Assembly (NCBI GenBank): GCA_028023455.1
Contig: JAQFVV010012967.1
Coordinates: 62,001-126,000, forward strand
DNA: 64,000 nt
From: Epiperipatus broadwayi
Lineage: Eukaryota > Onychophora > Udeonychophora > Euonychophora > Peripatidae
Direction: 5' to 3'
Shown: piece after piece, positions 49,265-63,169 of the stretch
Position numbering within the stretch: the stretch's first letter is position 1
How the letters are laid out: the number at the start of each line of letters is the position of its first letter
Made by a program: the position numbers and the translations under genes
Notes under the pieces: generated by a model
Told to the model about the DNA's origin: nothing
The model's input: only the letters and a program-made list of their open reading frames with translations
Databases searched by the model: none

Positions 49265-51470
49265 GAACACTAAGTATAATTAAATCATTAGGCTACTTTA
49301 GAATACACTAGATAATAATACAAATTAATTTTAACCAGAAAGAGTGATATATAAACCATTCCTTATATATTTAAACATCTACATAAGGATAACTCAATTT
49401 AATTTTGAGGTCAAATATTAAGAAGTCATAAGCATTAGTATTTTTTAGATAAGAACCGTTTAGTATAAGTTAAATAACTAATAACATTTATACAATCCCA
49501 TCCTCACATATATTGCATTTAATCTCATTCAATTTAAACACTTCATAATATAAAATGAAATATTATCTTTTACCTGAATACTGAAATAACTAAGAAAATC
49601 TTATTTACATTTGTAAACATTACAATATGATTTAACTATTAAAGTAAAAAGTCTATCAAATAATCCATCTAATTTATGGAACTATTTATTTCGCTGTTAA
49701 AATATTCATTCTGGAAAAGCGTAAAAATATGAAATTATATTTAATATGATTATTAAGCCAAGAGAATCCATTTTTAAACTCACTGATAACTTGATCGTTT
49801 ATTATATCCTATATTTCTTTGTATGATCTGTAATTTATAATTAGGATTTGCATATTTCTTTATGATCCATTTTTGTACAGATAACCTTAAATGCAATTAT
49901 TTTATCATTGAACACACATTCATAGTTTTGTCATAAGTAAAGATTTTAATTCATTTAGCAGATTAGATCTTACCAAAAGATCTTGGCATTCAGCACTTTA
50001 TTATTTTCAAATATAAAGTTAATTCATACATTTTTGATCTTTAAATCCATTAGTTTAATAATTATGATAGATCTCTGATAAAGTAATAGTATCCATTAGC
50101 AAGAACGATATTTCATTTTTAAAGCAAAATTCGTTTCTGTAATGGCAAGTTTGTATGAAGCATATTTGATTTTAAAAATATTATTATTTAAAATATCTCT
50201 TTTTTTACAACTGAAGATGAGATTAAATTCATTTCATTGAGACCTATAAATATAATTTCATGTAATGAAGAAACAATTATTTTTATAATAGCTTATGGAA
50301 GGAAAATACAGCAACTTGTTTTAAAATTTAGAAATACAATTCTTCCAAAACTTATCATTGTTATTCCATTGACAAAAATCCAATGATTTGTAAATGATGT
50401 GCAGAAATTTCACTAGTCAATTTGTCAATTTTATACTTGCAATTGATTGTAACAAATGACATTTCTTGAAATAATTTTATGAATTAAAATGATAGTTCTT
50501 TCTGGTTATTTTATTGTGGTTCATCCCTCTTCTGGAATGATGATGAGGAATCAGATGCTCATCAAGGCAACTGCCTAGTCAAAATGCCAGGCTGACATCA
50601 GATAGATGAAAAACAAAATGGCTATTTAAAATTTAGGACTGGTTGAGATCCTAAAAGCTATGAAAATTTTTGTAGATTCTGATTTTGTTACAATTTCCCT
50701 TTTATACTAATGATCATATGGCATCTAGGTGACTTAATATTATTCATCATATACTGAGGTTTCTTGCTTATTCCAGGAAGATTGCCATAGATAGTTTTTT
50801 CCACTTAAAATACTAAAGTTAAAATTTTTTAAACAAAAAAGGTAAACTTTCATTTCCTGATTTTAAGGCAAAACAATTTTACAATATTTTTACATAAAAA
50901 AGAATGAATCATAAAATTTCTTGGATATTTATTCTAAACATTTTTAAATTGACTTTTAATAAATAATTTATTAATTAAATATATTTTTAACAAACAAAAA
51001 TCAATCTTTGTTAAATAAATTTTTATATATTAAAATATGAAAAAGCATTCACACTTGCAATACAGCATATAGAAAATATAATGACTGATAATTTTACATG
51101 TAATTAAAATATAATTTCATATTTATAATCCCATTATCTATTTATATTTTTGAATTATTATTTTGTATGTGTGTAGATATCATTAACAATTTTATTTCTT
51201 AACCAAAATACCATATGTATTTTCATCATTCAAATATTTATAGAATTCTATTTAAAATCAGCTTATAAAGCTATTCAAACATACTTTGTAATTATTATAT
51301 TTTTTATAAACATTAATATGAGAGACTATTTAAATATAATAATGACTATATTTTGTATTCTTTAACCAAATGAAAGTGACAAATACATTTGCTTAACCAA
51401 CTAATGAGTGCTGGTTCAGCACAAAATATGTTTATTGGAGATCATTTATCTTTTTTACATGTATGTGATC
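49265..51470. other. A/T-rich filler with a G/C-richer patch
   Basis: The patch at about 50515-50605 includes GAATGATGATGAGGAATCAG and AAGGCAACTGCCTAGTC. It looks like a repeat fragment, but I cannot match it convincingly to another copy here. Confidence 0.45.
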
Positions 51471-51474
51471 ATGT

Positions 51475-51530
51475 GTATGAAGTGGATGGTTATAGCTTGA
51501 AAGTCTGAATTCAAATTCTTTCTAATTAGA
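51475..51530 (+). repeat. tRNA-derived SINE fragment, copy c
   Basis: TGTATGAAGTGGATGG works as box A. It is followed at short distance by AGCTTGAAAGTCTGAATTCA with a degenerate box B. It shares its lead sequence with the copies at 17.6 and 21.5 kb. Confidence 0.55.
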
Positions 51531-51539
51531 CTAACTATT

Positions 51540-54500
51540 AAAACTAAATTAATCCAATTAATCAAAGCAAATAAAATTTTTGTAGTTTTTAAATCCAAAA
51601 TAGCCAATTTACAGTATAACTAATGTTATAATACTTAATATATATATATATAAGCATTTAGATCTAAATTATTTCTTGTCAGAAATGAATATTATACTGA
51701 TATATATATATATAGTGCAAAATCAAATTTTAATTATATATGTATATTATAACCTTCTCTTTCAGTTCTTCAACATCTCAACCACACCTCTTTACTTTAC
51801 TATCCCAATAATACACAATCAAGTATAATAACAATAAAGTATAAGACTCTCTATGGGGCTTGAAACTTGCAATACATAAGATAGATTTTAGGGACGATTA
51901 CAACATAGAGATTTTAACATTGAGAAGTATATAAAAACACTCCACAATGGCATTGCTATTGTAAAAAATCTCTGACTACTATCATTATATAATCATTAGG
52001 AAAATCCTCACAACAAACAATGTCTAACATAATATTTCATTTAAATAATGCTACTTTTCTATAATTTAAGAATCTCAAAATAATAACATTAAAACAGAAA
52101 TTACATCTCTTATGCATTTTAAAGGAGTTTATTACAAATTTATTCTATGGTTTATTTGTGCCTTAACTATGGTATGCCATCCCTATGATGTTAGCCAATA
52201 GTCAAGTTATACAAGAATGATAACAGATATAACTAAATATTATTACATAATGAGCAATAAATGTGCTCTTTATGCAGATTGCACAATATAAACTAGGTCT
52301 GAGGTTCAGATTAATGCTGAACAAATAATATTATATTGGGAAAACTGGTGATTTGTAGCATAACTTCTGAGACTATGGGGCTACATAAAATAAATAAGAG
52401 ATGTGACCTGAATGTGCAGTTACTCATGGGATTCAGTACCATGTACTCAGTTCCCATGGACTGTATGACTTGCTATCTTAAAGTAAGTGAACATTTAGTT
52501 TGGGTGATCAGAGTAGTTTATAAAACAATGTGGACTCTCATGTTCCAGTTCTAAAAGAGTGAGCTGTCTGAACTAAAAAGAATGAGATGGCCCTTATAAC
52601 CAAAGCCCATTTTAATAATATAATAGCAAGGTGTATATTGCAGTTGTGTACTTTATAAAAACACATTTGTAATGCTTTCTAAAATATAAACATTGAAACT
52701 AATCGAGCACAAAATCTAGTTTCATTCTACGAAACTACTATATACCTGTTCATAAATTAGCATACTTAATTCATGCTAAAAAAGCTAATTATAAGTGACC
52801 TAGTTTACCCAGTAATCCATATAGTTTATAAGAATAAACTAAGGGGAGTAAAGCATATTTGGGACTTAAAATTAACTAATTATAATATGCTTTAAAATAT
52901 TCCTCATACTTAACTAAACAGACCTTTAATAAGCAAACCTGAATTAAACAATAAGCCAAAACATAGTAGCTTTAATATATATAGGAGTAAGTTTTCAGAT
53001 CAGAGATTTATAAGGGGTGCTAATCAGCAACATCAATTAGCTATGTGAGAGTGTCTAATCAATTCATCAAAGTTATTATTATTATTACCAAACTCTGCTC
53101 TGAATGGCATAACATAAATAGATAAATTAACAATGTATAAAAGAGAAAATAGGGATGACCGCAGCTTAGAAAGATAGACAAATAATAATAATAACTGATT
53201 ACAGTTATTATCTTTAGAAAATTATAAATTACTAATATTTATTGAGCAGGCAAGATTCTTACAAATATTACTAAAATAAAGTTACAAAATTTACTTTTAA
53301 AATGTTATTACAAATTATTAATTTTGAACATTCAATATTTAGCTAGCTTTAGATTTATGAATTAATTTAATAATTTAAGTTTAATATTTTATAGAGATCT
53401 GTAGGAAGAAAATTACTGATCTTCTAGCTGAGGCATTTGATGCTGGCATTCTTCATTAGGTTGGCTTGTCCAATGTCTTCTTGGCAGGCTGTGGGTCTTG
53501 AACTCTGTCTCCATTCTGGACCAATTCTTTGAGAAGAGAGGGGCAGTGGTTGTTTTACTCCATGCTTCTCATTATAGGAAAAGTGCATGAGTGAACCTTG
53601 ATGTCTGAATTTTGGGTTTTTTATTAACTCTTTCTCATCCCTCCTCACAAACCATTTAAAGTTGTTTACCACTTTAATAGCCAGCATAAATTTAATAAGA
53701 ACAAAGGATCTGGTTTGGCTATTGACAAGTGGTGCTGGTTAATGATTTTGTCTTCGCCTTTTGGACTTTACTTGGCTCTCAGTTTACCATTTAATTAGAG
53801 GTATTTCTGAAAAACCGATGACATTGATTCTCTTTTTTAAAAAGAGATTTAAGCTGTCAACATTCTGTTATATGCATAAGACAGACACCCCTGAATTTAA
53901 GAATTATGTGAATACCAACGATTCTGTAAATTAAATAGCTTAAAAATAATTTAGAAAAAATTTAGAAAATGTGTAATGATTACTAAATCTATGACATTAA
54001 AGTTCCCTTCACATATATACATAGGTGTGCTCTCACACATACAATGATGTTCACAACTTATTTTAATTTTATTAATTTTAAAATTATAAATGTGTATACA
54101 TTATACACATACAAACATTAATATGACTATTAGATGTGTGCACAGATACAAATATATGCACATGCATGTAAATATATGCTCTTATAGATTAAAACAAATT
54201 TTTGTAAGGTTATATATGTGGACTGGGAAGGCTTGAATTCGGGAACAGATACTATTATGGAACATAGTAGGTGAAATGAAATGATAGACAAGAATACTGT
54301 TTTATTGTAAATAAATGAATATTTTTTTATCTGAATACAGATATATCTTTTTTTACGAAAATGTAGTTGTCTCTTCTTTCTCATGATTATCCCAAATAAG
54401 AATAATAACTAGCTTTTCTTTTAGACTTCTTTTGGATATAATTTTAGTTATAAGTAGATGATCAGGACTGCAATTAGGTTACAATAAAGAAACTGGTTTA

Positions 54501-55330
54501 AACTCACTCCATGACATTAATGATTAATATAATATATTTTATATTCTTAGATAGTTTTTTTTAATATTATTTTGTCATTTAAAATTTTACGTATTTTTAA
54601 AATATTTACACATTTTTACTGAGAAATGAAATTGAAACAGCTCCCTGCTTTATTTTTTTCATGAATCCATACTTTGATTGTCTATTTTTTTCATGAATCC
54701 ATTCATACCTTGGTCATCTGCTTTTCTATTTCTTTTAAAAAACCCAGGATAAAGTGATGTCAGAAAACTACTTGCTTAAATCTCATTGATCAATATCCCA
54801 AATCAATTATTACCACTTTAAATAAATATTTTTCTGTCTCTATTTAAAATAATTAAAATCAATAAATATTTTACAAATGAAATTAATTTAAATCATTTCT
54901 TTAAAACTAAAGTATTAAGTATAATTATATTTTTAATATTTGATATTAATTGAATTTAAATATAAAGTTTAATATTAAATATTTATACCTAAAATATATT
55001 ATTATTATGATAATTTTAAATAAATTATTATCTTGTAATCTTTCATTTTTCCTTCTTTTATTTACTACAATTCTATATATTTAGCTTTTAAAGGAGCATT
55101 GCAATAAAAATAAATTAAAGCCAAATTTATAAGTAACGATGTTTGCTTGAATTGACAACTATTGTATTGAAGTTATATAGTGGATTATAATATAAATAAT
55201 TATAAATAAAGATGGTTATTAAATCTCTACAGAATTCTATCTTTATTCTTTATGCACTAATTCATGCTATACCAAAAATTATAGCATTACTATTATCTCA
55301 ATTTTAAATTTTGGAGCTATAATTTACATT
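51540..55330. other. A/T-rich filler with two weak coding-like pieces
   Basis: Around 52255-52330 the plus strand reads ALYADCTI, faintly like a LINE YADD box, but nothing upstream or downstream supports it. The minus-strand open frame at 53424-53687 is G/C-richer than its surroundings and unrecognised. A direct repeat of TTTTTTTCATGAATCCAT occurs at 54653 and 54686. (TA)n tracts lie at 51639-51652 and 51699-51713. Confidence 0.4.
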
Positions 55331-55348
55331 TTATATTCTATTTCTACC

Positions 55349-55444
55349 ATGGAGAATCAATCAGAAGGTTACTATATATATATATATTGTAATGGGATGG
55401 AGAATCAATCAGAAGGTTACTATATATATATATATTGTAATGGG
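55349..55444. repeat. Perfect tandem duplication, two 48 bp units
   Basis: Units 55349-55396 and 55397-55444 are identical. Each begins ATGGAGAATCAATCAGAAGG, includes a (TA)n tract and ends TTGTAATGGG. Confidence 0.95.
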
Positions 55445-55449
55445 ATGGG

Positions 55450-56790
55450 GTACAAGGAAGAAATGGAAGGAAAAGATGTAAACCTGGAGTGATGGAATAT
55501 CATCATCACTCTCAAGTTTAATAAAATAAATAATTTGATATATATAAGTAAGATATATTGGAGAGCATGAGATCAAGAGATCCCTGAGAAATTAGAAGAG
55601 CAACTAAAATAACTATACATCAATCATATATCAACCAGCATTATCAAGAAGTAAGTAATACTCAAAATAAACACCAAAAGATACCATTCATCAACCTAAA
55701 TGTTCACAACTAAAAATCAATACAATAGAAAATATAAATCAACAGTCAACCTTGTGACTGGATTGAAAATGGGTTTTCTTTAGACCAGGCTAACTACTGA
55801 TCCTTTGCCAGTTTGGGGCAATTATTTAACTATTAATTTAAAGCTACAAACTAAGTGTGAATTCATCATAACCAGAAAATCTAAACAATAATGCTGGGAT
55901 ACAAAGCATGCTGATCATCATCAATTCTCAGGCCACTTGTAATGGCCAACTATAAACTTAACTTCTAATAAGACTAAACTAAAATAAAATATAGTGCATG
56001 GGCTTTAAAGAGTATTCTTTTTTGTGCCAACCAGTATGATGATTGATCATCTCTGCATGCCCAAAAGCACTAAGTACATATCCCCATTTATATATTCATC
56101 ATGTGGATGAATCTAACTCATAGAACATAAGCTCTATTACTGTATGTGACCAAGAAATGATGATTGAATACAATTTTTGACAATTGAATACAATTTTATT
56201 AACAATAAAAATAAAAAATTGAAATTAAGATCTATGTGGCTATACATATAAATTAAGTCTTAGGCAATAAAAAATGATCACATTGGTGATTTACATAATT
56301 ACTATTCAAAATTCAAATTGTTTCATTGATTTACATATATGTGCGCACAAATGTGCAATTTCTAATATACAATTAATATATTCAATTGATATTCAATAAT
56401 TACAAAAAATGGGTAAATTTTACATATATGCCCTATTTTAGTTTGTTACAATAATATTATATTTTTCTAATTAATTCCATTTTGAAAACATACAGAAAAT
56501 GTCACACATATATGTGTGCATAAACAACATATAGATATAATTTCAAAATCAGTTATCAAATTCTATTACAGCTTACTTTTATTATTTTTTTTTAAAAAAG
56601 TATAGTCAATTTTTGAGAGGTTAGAAAGCTTTTTATAAGGTTACCCTTTAGCTAATTATAAATCTCTTTAAATTTAAAAATATAGATTTAAAATGTCTAT
56701 CAAATGAATTATTTAAAAACAATTCACTTTATATATGTTTATCTGTACTTCTCTGCATATAGACACAGCAGCATATATATAACTGTTTCT
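55450..56790. other. Unexplained, moderately complex sequence
   Basis: It is less A/T-monotonous than the flanks up to about 56150, with purine-rich stretches (GGAAGAAATGGAAGGAAAAG at 55456), but no coding frame, tRNA box or paired end was found. Confidence 0.4.
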
Positions 56791-56799
56791 TTATATAGC

Positions 56800-57300
56800 T
56801 GGTGTTTCTCTTGGACAATCTGTTTTTTGTCAATCCAGGCAATTGTCATCATCAGGTAAAAGTATATTATTCAGGTATGGTTGGCTTTCTCCCTTCATCA
56901 GTTGGTTCAGTAGACTTGGATTTGGTAAGCTTTAGGCCAGCAAGCCACTTTGTCTTCATTTGTTTACGCTATTAATTCAGAAGTGACCCAGCTTCAAGTA
57001 AATCAAAATTCATGTGAAGGAAATAGTAGCAACTCCTGGAACTACTGTCTTGCCTTCAGCTACATCAGCTCATGGTAGCTATTCTTCCAGCCATCTCCAC
57101 AGCTAGCTTTACTGTGGTCATTCTCTGCTACAGTTACCAACTCTTCGCAAAATATGTTAGCCAACTTTACAGCTAGCTCTTCTGCTAATCACTTTTCAAA
57201 AATATTAAAGCAAAACTTTGCAGTTGGCCACTGCTTAAAATATTAAAACCAGACTCTTCTGGCTAACTCTTACAAAACTGCCAACACAACTGATATTTTT
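56800..57300. repeat. Island of degenerate internal repeats
   Basis: It is G/C-richer than its surroundings. Variants of CAGCTAGCTTTAC, AACTCTTCGCAAAATAT and TTAGCCAACTTTACAGCTAGC recur between 57100 and 57290 as imperfect units of roughly 50-70 bp. The left part has CTTCATCAGTTGGTTCAGTAG. No open frame spans it. It could be an LTR, a SINE cluster or a minisatellite. Confidence 0.45.
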
Positions 57301-57309
57301 TATCAGTCT

Positions 57310-58395
57310 TTTAATCTTGTTTTGGGTCATGTGATAAAAACATATTGACTGTTTTCAATTAACTTTAATCCTTTTGAATTTGACCAAACATGATCTATAT
57401 ACATGTTTTTACTTTGATAGTAAAAATTTACAAATTAATTAAAAGATTTCAAAAATAGACATCAGAAAACATGCATATTTTTAAATTTCAAAATCAGAGT
57501 AAGAATAATACAATATTTATATTTATTCAGATCTTTTAAAAGTTTAATTTTTAAAACAATATTTTAAATGAGTTATTATTTAACCCTTTACTTATTATTA
57601 TTTTATTTTAAGAAATATAGAAAAATATCTACAAAAATCTATGTCTGTGTTTATTTCTACTTTTCCTTTACTTGATATATATATTTATGCACATGCACTA
57701 TATTAGTGTGTGGTATGTAACCCAACTGGTTACAATATATATGCAAATATGGGGTATGCATAAAAATATAAAATATATTACTTCGATCATCAGATGCTTT
57801 AAATTTAAAATTAAATATTTTGTTGAGTATTTTCTATATGCTTATTCTTTAATGAATATTTATCATATGAACTATTATGATTGCTGATCTTTTATAATAA
57901 GAAATTTTGGTGCTGGATTTACCTGTGTGCAGGTTGGGGAGAGGGGGTACATTTGAAAAATTGTTTTACCTTGATAAATTTGTTATGAACTGAAAAAAAT
58001 TTGTTTGGCTTTTTAATATCATGCATCTTACACTCATTAATTTAACATATTGATGTGTGGTTGATCTCAGAATGTCTTTGATGTATTTGAAAGTACTAAA
58101 TATTTTTTATAGTTTATTCTAAATTTTATTTTAAATACAAACTTTTTTAAAAAAATAATTGTTTTTCTTGTTATTGCACTAATCATTAATTAATTGCTTA
58201 TTTTTTTAATATGGATATAATTTTCAAAAGTTTTTATTCCTCCTCTAATTCAGAATTACTTTTTTGATACTGTCTCATTTGTTTTCTCTATATTTGTATT
58301 TAGATAATAGCACGTTTTCTACACGGGTATTAAGTCTTCAGTTTTAATTGATAAATAAAGCATTAATATATATATATGTTAAAACGAAGATTTGC
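57310..58395. other. A/T-rich filler
   Basis: Nothing recognised. The open frame at 57672-57887 is compositional. Confidence 0.5.
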
Positions 58396-58403
58396 ACGGG
58401 TTA

Positions 58404-58557
58404 AATATATAAAATACATATTTTGCGGGTTCATCCGTGTTAAAAATACCAATACACTGACGTGTGGATGGCTTGTGTGACCAAGTCGAAACGTCAGTGT
58501 ATTGGTATTAAAAGTTTTTAACACGGATGAACCCGCAAAATATGTATTTTATATATA
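58404..58557. repeat. Near-perfect hairpin with a G/C-richer loop
   Basis: The left arm, about 58404-58463, reads TATATAAAATACATATTTTG, GCGGGTTCATCCGTGTTAAA and ATACCAATACACTGACGT. The right arm, 58491-58557, is its reverse complement apart from about seven extra bases near 58510. The 27-base loop (58464-58490) leads into CGAAACGTC. The GAAAC-GTC spacing recalls the 3' half of a minimal hammerhead, but the CTGATGA block is not intact, so it is only a possible remnant. Confidence 0.85.
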
Positions 58558-58559
58558 TG

Positions 58560-61500
58560 CAGATTATGAGGTAATTTAAGTGTTAACATTATAACTTTTT
58601 TTTTCTTTTAAATCGTAATTATGTTAAAGATTATATTAATTCAGATTTAAATCAAATTTTAACTGCAAGAAGATATTTTATTTTGCTCTTCTTCTTGCTT
58701 TTCTGTGAGGAGTGTGTTGGAAAGGCGTTTGTTTTAAAGTAGGCTATTTTAAGACTGGCTGGCCTATCTTTTACTGCATTTTGCTGTGAAAGTATAATAT
58801 TTGATTCTTTAAATTCTTCATTTGTCTTTAAATTCTTAGTGAAACTATTTAGACAAAAGAAAATCATATTTTTTTGAATCATAATATTTTGTTGATGAAA
58901 TCAGAAAGTAAATGTTTCTATTCTTATTTTTAATATGATCTTCCCGAATATTTTTTCTATAACTACATTATCAAATTAGAAATATCTATTTTTAATTATA
59001 TTTTAACATATTTAAGTTTATATATATTTCAGCAGATTGTATTGGAGCAGTCCACATTTTTCAAAATTATAAAGCCAAAGATCATATAACTTTTAATTTA
59101 AAATAATTTGTTTTGTTAATAATTATAAGCTGTGGTCTGATAGTGCAATATCATTTAATTAAAATTACAATAGACATCATTGCAATATTAATAACGGTTT
59201 TGAAATTTCAATATTAATTTTACAAATCCATATTTTTTGCATTATATTCAAATTTAGAATTTAAACTGTTAATTATATAAATTGAATACAAATTTTGTAA
59301 TCACTATAAATTTTGATTGTTTTTAAATTTGAATGAATTCGTTTAATAAAAATATAATAAGCCATTATGCAACTGATAATTTTAAAACCTAGAAAAATAC
59401 AATTAATTGTAACTATCTATAACAAAGAGATATTGAAATTAAGAGATAATAAATGCTAAGGGAACAAGAGAATATTAAAAGGAATAAAATCTTGGAGTGA
59501 AGCAATTTGGCTAATCATTTCATTTATTCGTTTCTTTCAGTAGTCTTTATCACATAATTCTTTGGAAAACTTCTATTTAATACTGTCATACTTTAGTAAC
59601 TTAAATAACAGCATTATAAAAAGACAAATGACTCCCAAAATGCAGTTTTGATGAACTACCATTATCAGTTTGTCCTGGTCATTTTACTCTTTCAAATATC
59701 TCATTTAAAATTTCTCCAATATATTTTGATACAACTTAATTTGCAATTGAACAACTCTAAATCTTATTGTTAATTACCATCTTTTAAAATACATATATCA
59801 ACTTGATCAATATATTTATTAGGTTAGAATCAGTCCAGATATAAACATTAAGCTTAGCTAAAGGTAAAATATATTTTTATTATAAACTAAACTCGTATAT
59901 CATTATTCTGATGCTAATGTTTTTGTGGTCATTGCTTCTCTGATTTATATTCTATTTTATTAATTTCTTCTGTTTTTCAAGAAATTAACTTTTTCAATTA
60001 CCACTACTTAACATACATGTATTGAGTTTCTCAGCTCATATTGCACTGATAAATTATGAACCTTTTTTTAAGATTTTTTTTTTTGTCATTCTTTTTTATA
60101 ATTTAATCTCTAGTAAAAGTGTATTATGCTCTCTTCTCAAAAATGGATTGATTAACTGAGTATTACATTACCAAATGATAATTCTGGAGCATTGTTTCTG
60201 ATAGTTTACTCTTTTATATCATTTTCACAATATTTAATTATTTTAGCATCTTAATTTTAATCATAAATTTTTAATGAGCATTGTTCACATTGATTTTGGC
60301 CAAATTTGATATTTTCAGCTTTGCCATTGACAATTCTCCAAACTGATACTTTTAGTTGTATTTAATTATATTTTTTCCAACTGGAAATATGGTTTCATTG
60401 AAAGCCAAAATTTGCAAGCATTTTAAGGATAAATCTTTACCACTTATTAATTGCTAACTACAAATTATCACTATCAAAAAAAAAAAAATCTAAACAAGAA
60501 TTCAAGAAGATTTAACTCTCTAAAATTAAAAAGATATCAATTATAACACCTAAATCTGCTCTTATAATTTTTCTCAATAAGTAGATAACTTTCAATTTAT
60601 TTTTGGAAGATTAATTTTTTTAAAAAAAATTAATAAACAACAACAAACAAACTTTTTATCGCTAATATCTGTCAAAATTATTCAATTTTAAGATCTGAAT
60701 GCATTGTTGACTTGACCTCCTCGAAATATTATAAATAAATCAGACCAACATTTTTCAATACTTATGGATCAATTAAATAACTGTGATAACATAAATTTTT
60801 ATTCATTAAAAAATAAAGAATATATAATTATGATTCCATATTCTGCCATTTTAGATAAAAATGTAAAATAATAATTATATAGAGGTTAAATATAAAATTT
60901 TAATAATATAATTGTTCTGAATATACTTTTGATATTTTTATATCATATTCAAGGTCAGTCTTCTGAGAACATATAAGAATATATAAATATCATTTGTGAG
61001 TTAGAGGAATTTATTCTATCCTTTTTATTAATAAGGGCAAATTATTACCAGACTGAAATGATCTAAGTTTTTAAAATCTTATTGATGATATTCCATATTC
61101 TCATGCTTCTGAGATCAAAATGAAATTATAGTAATACTTTTTATTATTTTTTTTATGCATGTATGCACAATTTCCCATATGTAAATTATTAAGTTGAAAT
61201 TGATAAAATTAATTGATTTTTTACTCCTCCTGGCCAAAATTTGTTAGTTCTAGTCTACACATCTGTTAAAGTGTGTAATTCATTTCTTTATGGTTATAAA
61301 TTGTATAATATTACAAATAAATGATTTTAACCTGGTAATAAATAATAAATTTTGTACATATGTTTATACTTTCATAAATAAATGCTTTAAAAAATTGTTT
61401 ACTGTTTAGCCACAAACTTACTGCTTAAAAGATCCATTATCAACAATATATTTGTTTTAACCTTATTAATTAATGGATAATAGAGTAATGGAATGATCTC

Positions 61501-61728
61501 CATATATTAATTGTGAAAAATCAACAAAAAGTGTTTAAACAAAAATATTATTATATTGCCTCATCAAATGCTAGGTACTTTTGCTAATGCAATTTTTTTC
61601 TCTCTCTCTATTGTCTTTCATTTCCTTTATGCCACTAGTCAAATATACTAAGCAGTACATTTGGATTGCATATTTATGTAAACCGATTTCTAACTTTAAA
61701 TTAAACAAACAGTAATTTGGATTGCAGT

Positions 61729-61764
<36 letters not shown>

Positions 61765-61767
61765 GTA

Positions 61768-61802
<35 letters not shown>

Positions 61803-63140
61803 TACACAAATCACTCAGCATTAAACAAATAATTGTAGCATAATGAAAGCTCTTAGTTGTAATATTGCTTAAGATAATACAGCCAATAATGAATTACTTT
61901 ACAATCAGAATTAAAACATGAGGTTTTACTTAGTAATTGATTTTATGGGCAACTTTATTTAGACATTCTTATATTTTTCATATATGTGGAAAAATCTACA
62001 AAAAGGTAATTTAAACATGGCCAGTCTTGAAATATGCTGGATCACTGTTTCAATGGTTTGTTTATTTAAATGCTAGAAATATTTATAAAATTGGCATTTG
62101 TAAAGCTTGAAAAGAATGAAGTAATGGTAACAATAAAGATAAATAATAGATTCAACTTTTTTTTAAAATATAGATGTAGAATTTACAAACTTCAAGATTT
62201 TAATGAGGGAAAATAATTGCATCTAAAGAGATATTGACATTTAATATTGATATATTTATTACCTTCCATAAAGTATTTTGAGATCTATTTGTTTTCCTTC
62301 TCTACTTATAATGCCATTTATATAAAATAAAATTTTTGTCTTCCTGTGACTTCATATTAATCAAATATTGTAGTAAATTAGAATGAATTTTTTTAATTAC
62401 TATTTTACTATTAATTATTAAAAGTTAAAATATTTTTACTTCACCTTTTTCTGGGCAGAGCTTTCTAATTTTCTGTTTTCTTCTTCATCCATTTATTACT
62501 TGAATGAATTACTTTTAATGTGTTTAATTCTTCCTTAGATTTTCAACAAGGCAATCAGCAAGACCTTGCTTTTTATTGTTAATGTATTTATTTTTATCAG
62601 TGTGGTAGATTTGATTGTAGTGGGGGTAAATAATTTTATAATAAAGTTTAATTTTAAAATAATTATTAATTTTTTTTTATTTCATATTAATTGTCATCAC
62701 TTCATCTTTTTTTTAAAACTTGTTCCCACTTTTATTATAAGTATTATTATTATGACTAAGACTAACTGGAAGCAGTTATGAACACTAATGTTTGTGGTTT
62801 ATGTCCAATGAATTAGTCTTATATAGGAAAAAAAAAATAACTTGACTGAATTTTTTTCTTACAAGAACAATAGTGACATTCCTATCTTCCAAACTAAGTT
62901 TGCCACAATCTTCAATTTATTGATTCAAATTTGAATTTTTTTATGGAAATAGTTTTTACTGTTTAAAATCCATCAGAAAACTACATCAGATCTTTGGGGT
63001 TTTTTGTAACATGATCAAATTGGCTTTGTGTGCATGTTAGTGCATTTTACATATTTTGATTTATAACAATTAGCCACAAAGTGTAAACTATTTGCTTATT
63101 TAACAATGATATCAAGTTCAGCATTTTTCTTTTATTTTTT
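58560..63140. other. A/T-rich filler
   Basis: No gene or element end was found in about 4.5 kb. Simple sequence includes (TA)n at 61731-61760 and 61772-61799 and poly-A/T runs. The minus-strand open frame at 58652-58882 is unrecognised. Confidence 0.5.
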
Positions 63141-63169
63141 TCTCTAATATATATATATATTGTAACAGT

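Noticed and set aside
52255-52330. ALYADCTI resembling a reverse-transcriptase YADD box
   Set aside because: No other RT block in order around it; a chance match is likely.
53424-53687. 87-codon G/C-richer open frame on the minus strand
   Set aside because: No recognised motif; could be a repeat fragment. Composition alone is not enough to call a gene.
56845-56905. TCATCAG strings as minus-strand hammerhead cores
   Set aside because: GAAA follows one of them closely, but no stem II, GTC or closing stem I can be drawn.
58652-58882. Minus-strand frame with KDRPASLKIAYFK, thought of as a transposase piece
   Set aside because: Too short and no second block of any transposase family nearby.
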